Below, piece by piece: positions 4,337 through 5,653 of a stretch of DNA of 5,653 nt; position 1 is the first letter of the stretch, and every line of letters begins with the position of its first letter. Source of the stretch: Deltaproteobacteria bacterium (GTDB lineage Bacteria; Bdellovibrionota_C; UBA2361; OMII01); the NCBI GenBank assembly GCA_023262305.1, contig JALRCK010000150.1, positions 1 to 5,653 on the forward strand, read 5' to 3'. The notes under the pieces are model-generated. The model did no database searches. It was not told the origin of the DNA and was given only the letters and a program-made list of their open reading frames with translations. The translations under genes and the position numbers were made by a program.

Positions 4337-5653
4337 ATGACGTACGACAAAAATACTTCCCAAGCTTTTGGAAGCGAGGCTCTTCTTCTTGCACCACTCC
4401 TCGCCTGGACCATCGCCATGTATTTTCTTCGCCCCACCGATCCAGATCTGTGGTGGCACCTCAAGATGGGCGAGGTAATCCTCGACACCGGGACGATCCC
4501 GCGCGCTGATATCTTCTCCTTCATCTCGCTCGGAAAACCGATGATCGCGCACGAGTGGCTCACCGAACTAATCTTCGCGTCGATGCTCAGAAGCTTTGGA
4601 TACACCGGACTGTGCGGGCTGTTTGGGGTGATGGCAGCCCTCACTTTTTGCTTCATCTATAAAACCTGTCGACACCTGGATGTCGGAGTCCTTCCCTCGG
4701 CCATCACCTCCGTGGTGTCACTTCGCTTGATCTCAATCGCAGCAAACGTTCGACCCCAAATGTTCACCGTGCTGTGCATGGCCGTTCTCATCCACGCGCT
4801 GACACGCCTCTCTCGAGGCTCCCCTCCCCGTTGGTTGTGGGGACTGCCGATCATGCTGTTCCTGTGGGCGAATCTCCACGGTGGATACATCATCGGGGTT
4901 GCGATGCTGTGGCTCACGTTTGTTATCGGCTACTTCTCGCTTGAGAGATCGACCCTTCGACAACTGGGGCTTCTCTCCCTTGCATGCACCTTTGCTACCC
5001 TCATCACCCCCCACGGCTTTCAAGGCTGGCTCTACCCCTTTCAGTACGCCGATCTGAGCAGCGCCTCACTCCGCTACATCGCCGAGTGGCAGAGCCCTAA
5101 CTTTCACGATCCAACGGCGATGGTGATGCTCGTTGTTGTGCTCGCTATGAGCATGGTCGGAATACTGAGAGCCCCTTCAACCCCTGTCGACGTGGCGTGG
5201 ACACTCGCTCTGACTGCACTCGCTCTACTCTCAAGCCGTCACGTTCCACTCTTTGGAATCGTGGTGCCCCCTATCATCTGTGCCCGCGTGCTCGCCGAGT
5301 TTCCATCGATTCGGCGGTGGCTAAGTGAGTTTAACACGAAAGGGCTCGGTATCGCCTTGTGCCTAGTGATGCCGCTTGCCCTCGCAATCTCTATAAAGAT
5401 GGGCACCTCCTCCACCGTAGCTCTACAGATCGGGCGCGATCCTAACGACGAAGGGCTACCTCGAGGCGCAGCGGCGGTGATGGCAAACTCAAAGCACCCC
5501 GGCAACGTCATCACCGAGTACGATTGGGGTGGCTACCTGATCTATAAGCTCTATCCTGAATGGAAGGTTGGCATCGACGGACGAGCCGATGTGCACGGCG
5601 ATGCTACAATGGATCTTCACTACCAGCTTTTAAACGCGCTACCTGGATGGCAG
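4337..5653 (+). CDS. Polytopic membrane protein of the 'DPDLWWH' family, possibly GT-C glycosyltransferase-like (3' end outside window)
   Basis: The frame is open from ATG 4337 to the window edge, giving 439 residues with no stop. ATG 4337 is the first start after an in-frame TGA at 4331-4333. After a first membrane helix (about 15-31), the loop carries TDPDLWWHLKMGEVI (34-48), then IPRADIFSF (54-62) and AHEWLTELIF (71-80). This order is shared by a widespread, largely uncharacterised family of large membrane proteins. Further blocks are NVRPQMF (137-143), LWANLHGGYIIG (176-187), ITPHG (223-227), SRHVPLFGI (300-308), EYDWGGYLIY (394-403) and VGIDGRADVHGD (411-422). About nine or ten hydrophobic helices are visible, and the part after about 355 looks extracytoplasmic. 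Acidic residues in the first loop (D35, D37) sit where GT-C glycosyltransferases have their catalytic Asp, so a lipid-linked sugar transferase is a reasonable inference, not an established role. Nothing in the neighbourhood points to a particular glycan. Confidence 0.8.
   Translation, partial: MTYDKNTSQAFGSEALLLAPLLAWTIAMYFLRPTDPDLWWHLKMGEVILDTGTIPRADIFSFISLGKPMIAHEWLTELIFASMLRSFGYTGLCGLFGVMAALTFCFIYKTCRHLDVGVLPSAITSVVSLRLISIAANVRPQMFTVLCMAVLIHALTRLSRGSPPRWLWGLPIMLFLWANLHGGYIIGVAMLWLTFVIGYFSLERSTLRQLGLLSLACTFATLITPHGFQGWLYPFQYADLSSASLRYIAEWQSPNFHDPTAMVMLVVVLAMSMVGILRAPSTPVDVAWTLALTALALLSSRHVPLFGIVVPPIICARVLAEFPSIRRWLSEFNTKGLGIALCLVMPLALAISIKMGTSSTVALQIGRDPNDEGLPRGAAAVMANSKHPGNVITEYDWGGYLIYKLYPEWKVGIDGRADVHGDATMDLHYQLLNALPGWQ

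Noticed and set aside
4083..4917. Several - strand ORFs of 86-111 codons opposite the CorA end and the membrane protein
   Set aside because: They overlap one another and a + strand frame with strong family motifs, and their composition looks like reverse-complemented membrane protein codons.
1..5653. CRISPR array, insertion sequence, tandem repeat or prophage signature
   Set aside because: No regularly spaced direct repeats, transposase motifs, long terminal inverted repeats or phage genes were seen on either strand.

Overview
The window reads as an ordinary bacterial chromosome segment from a moderately GC-rich, probably Gram-negative organism. YajQ and the polytopic 'DPDLWWH' membrane protein are typical of Proteobacteria, delta-proteobacteria-like groups and similar phyla. 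I cannot name a genus. All six recognisable genes lie on the + strand with gaps of 26 to 86 bases, so much of the window may be co-transcribed. There is no sign of mobile elements, CRISPR, tRNA or rRNA.

Layout: (1) positions 1-270 hold the C-terminal end of a YajQ-family protein, cut by the window edge. (2) Positions 322-1227 encode a divergent nucleotidyltransferase with the GG...DxD signature of the poly(A) polymerase/CCA-adding superfamily but no HD domain. (3) Positions 1314-1907 encode an HDDC2/YfbR-like HD phosphohydrolase, a likely 5'-deoxynucleotidase. (4) Positions 1934-2641 encode a second, different HD-domain protein. It resembles the HD half found at the C-terminus of many bacterial CCA/poly(A) enzymes. 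(5) Positions 2728-4263 encode a CorA-family Mg2+/divalent cation channel with a GMN motif, two C-terminal membrane helices and an unusually long N-terminal extension. A possible 21-23 codon leader ORF ends in an ATGA overlap with its start. (6) Positions 4337-5653 encode the N-terminal 439 residues of a polytopic membrane protein, possibly GT-C glycosyltransferase-like, which is open at the right edge.

The most interesting point is the middle of the window. A CCA-enzyme-like nucleotidyltransferase and a CCA-enzyme-like HD domain are encoded as separate proteins, with a third gene for a nucleotidase-type HD enzyme between them. This could be a split RNA or nucleotide end-processing set, or simply neighbouring genes that resemble one. 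HD enzymes and CorA channels both use divalent metals, but a functional link between them is speculation. I see no compelling evidence of a wholly new system.
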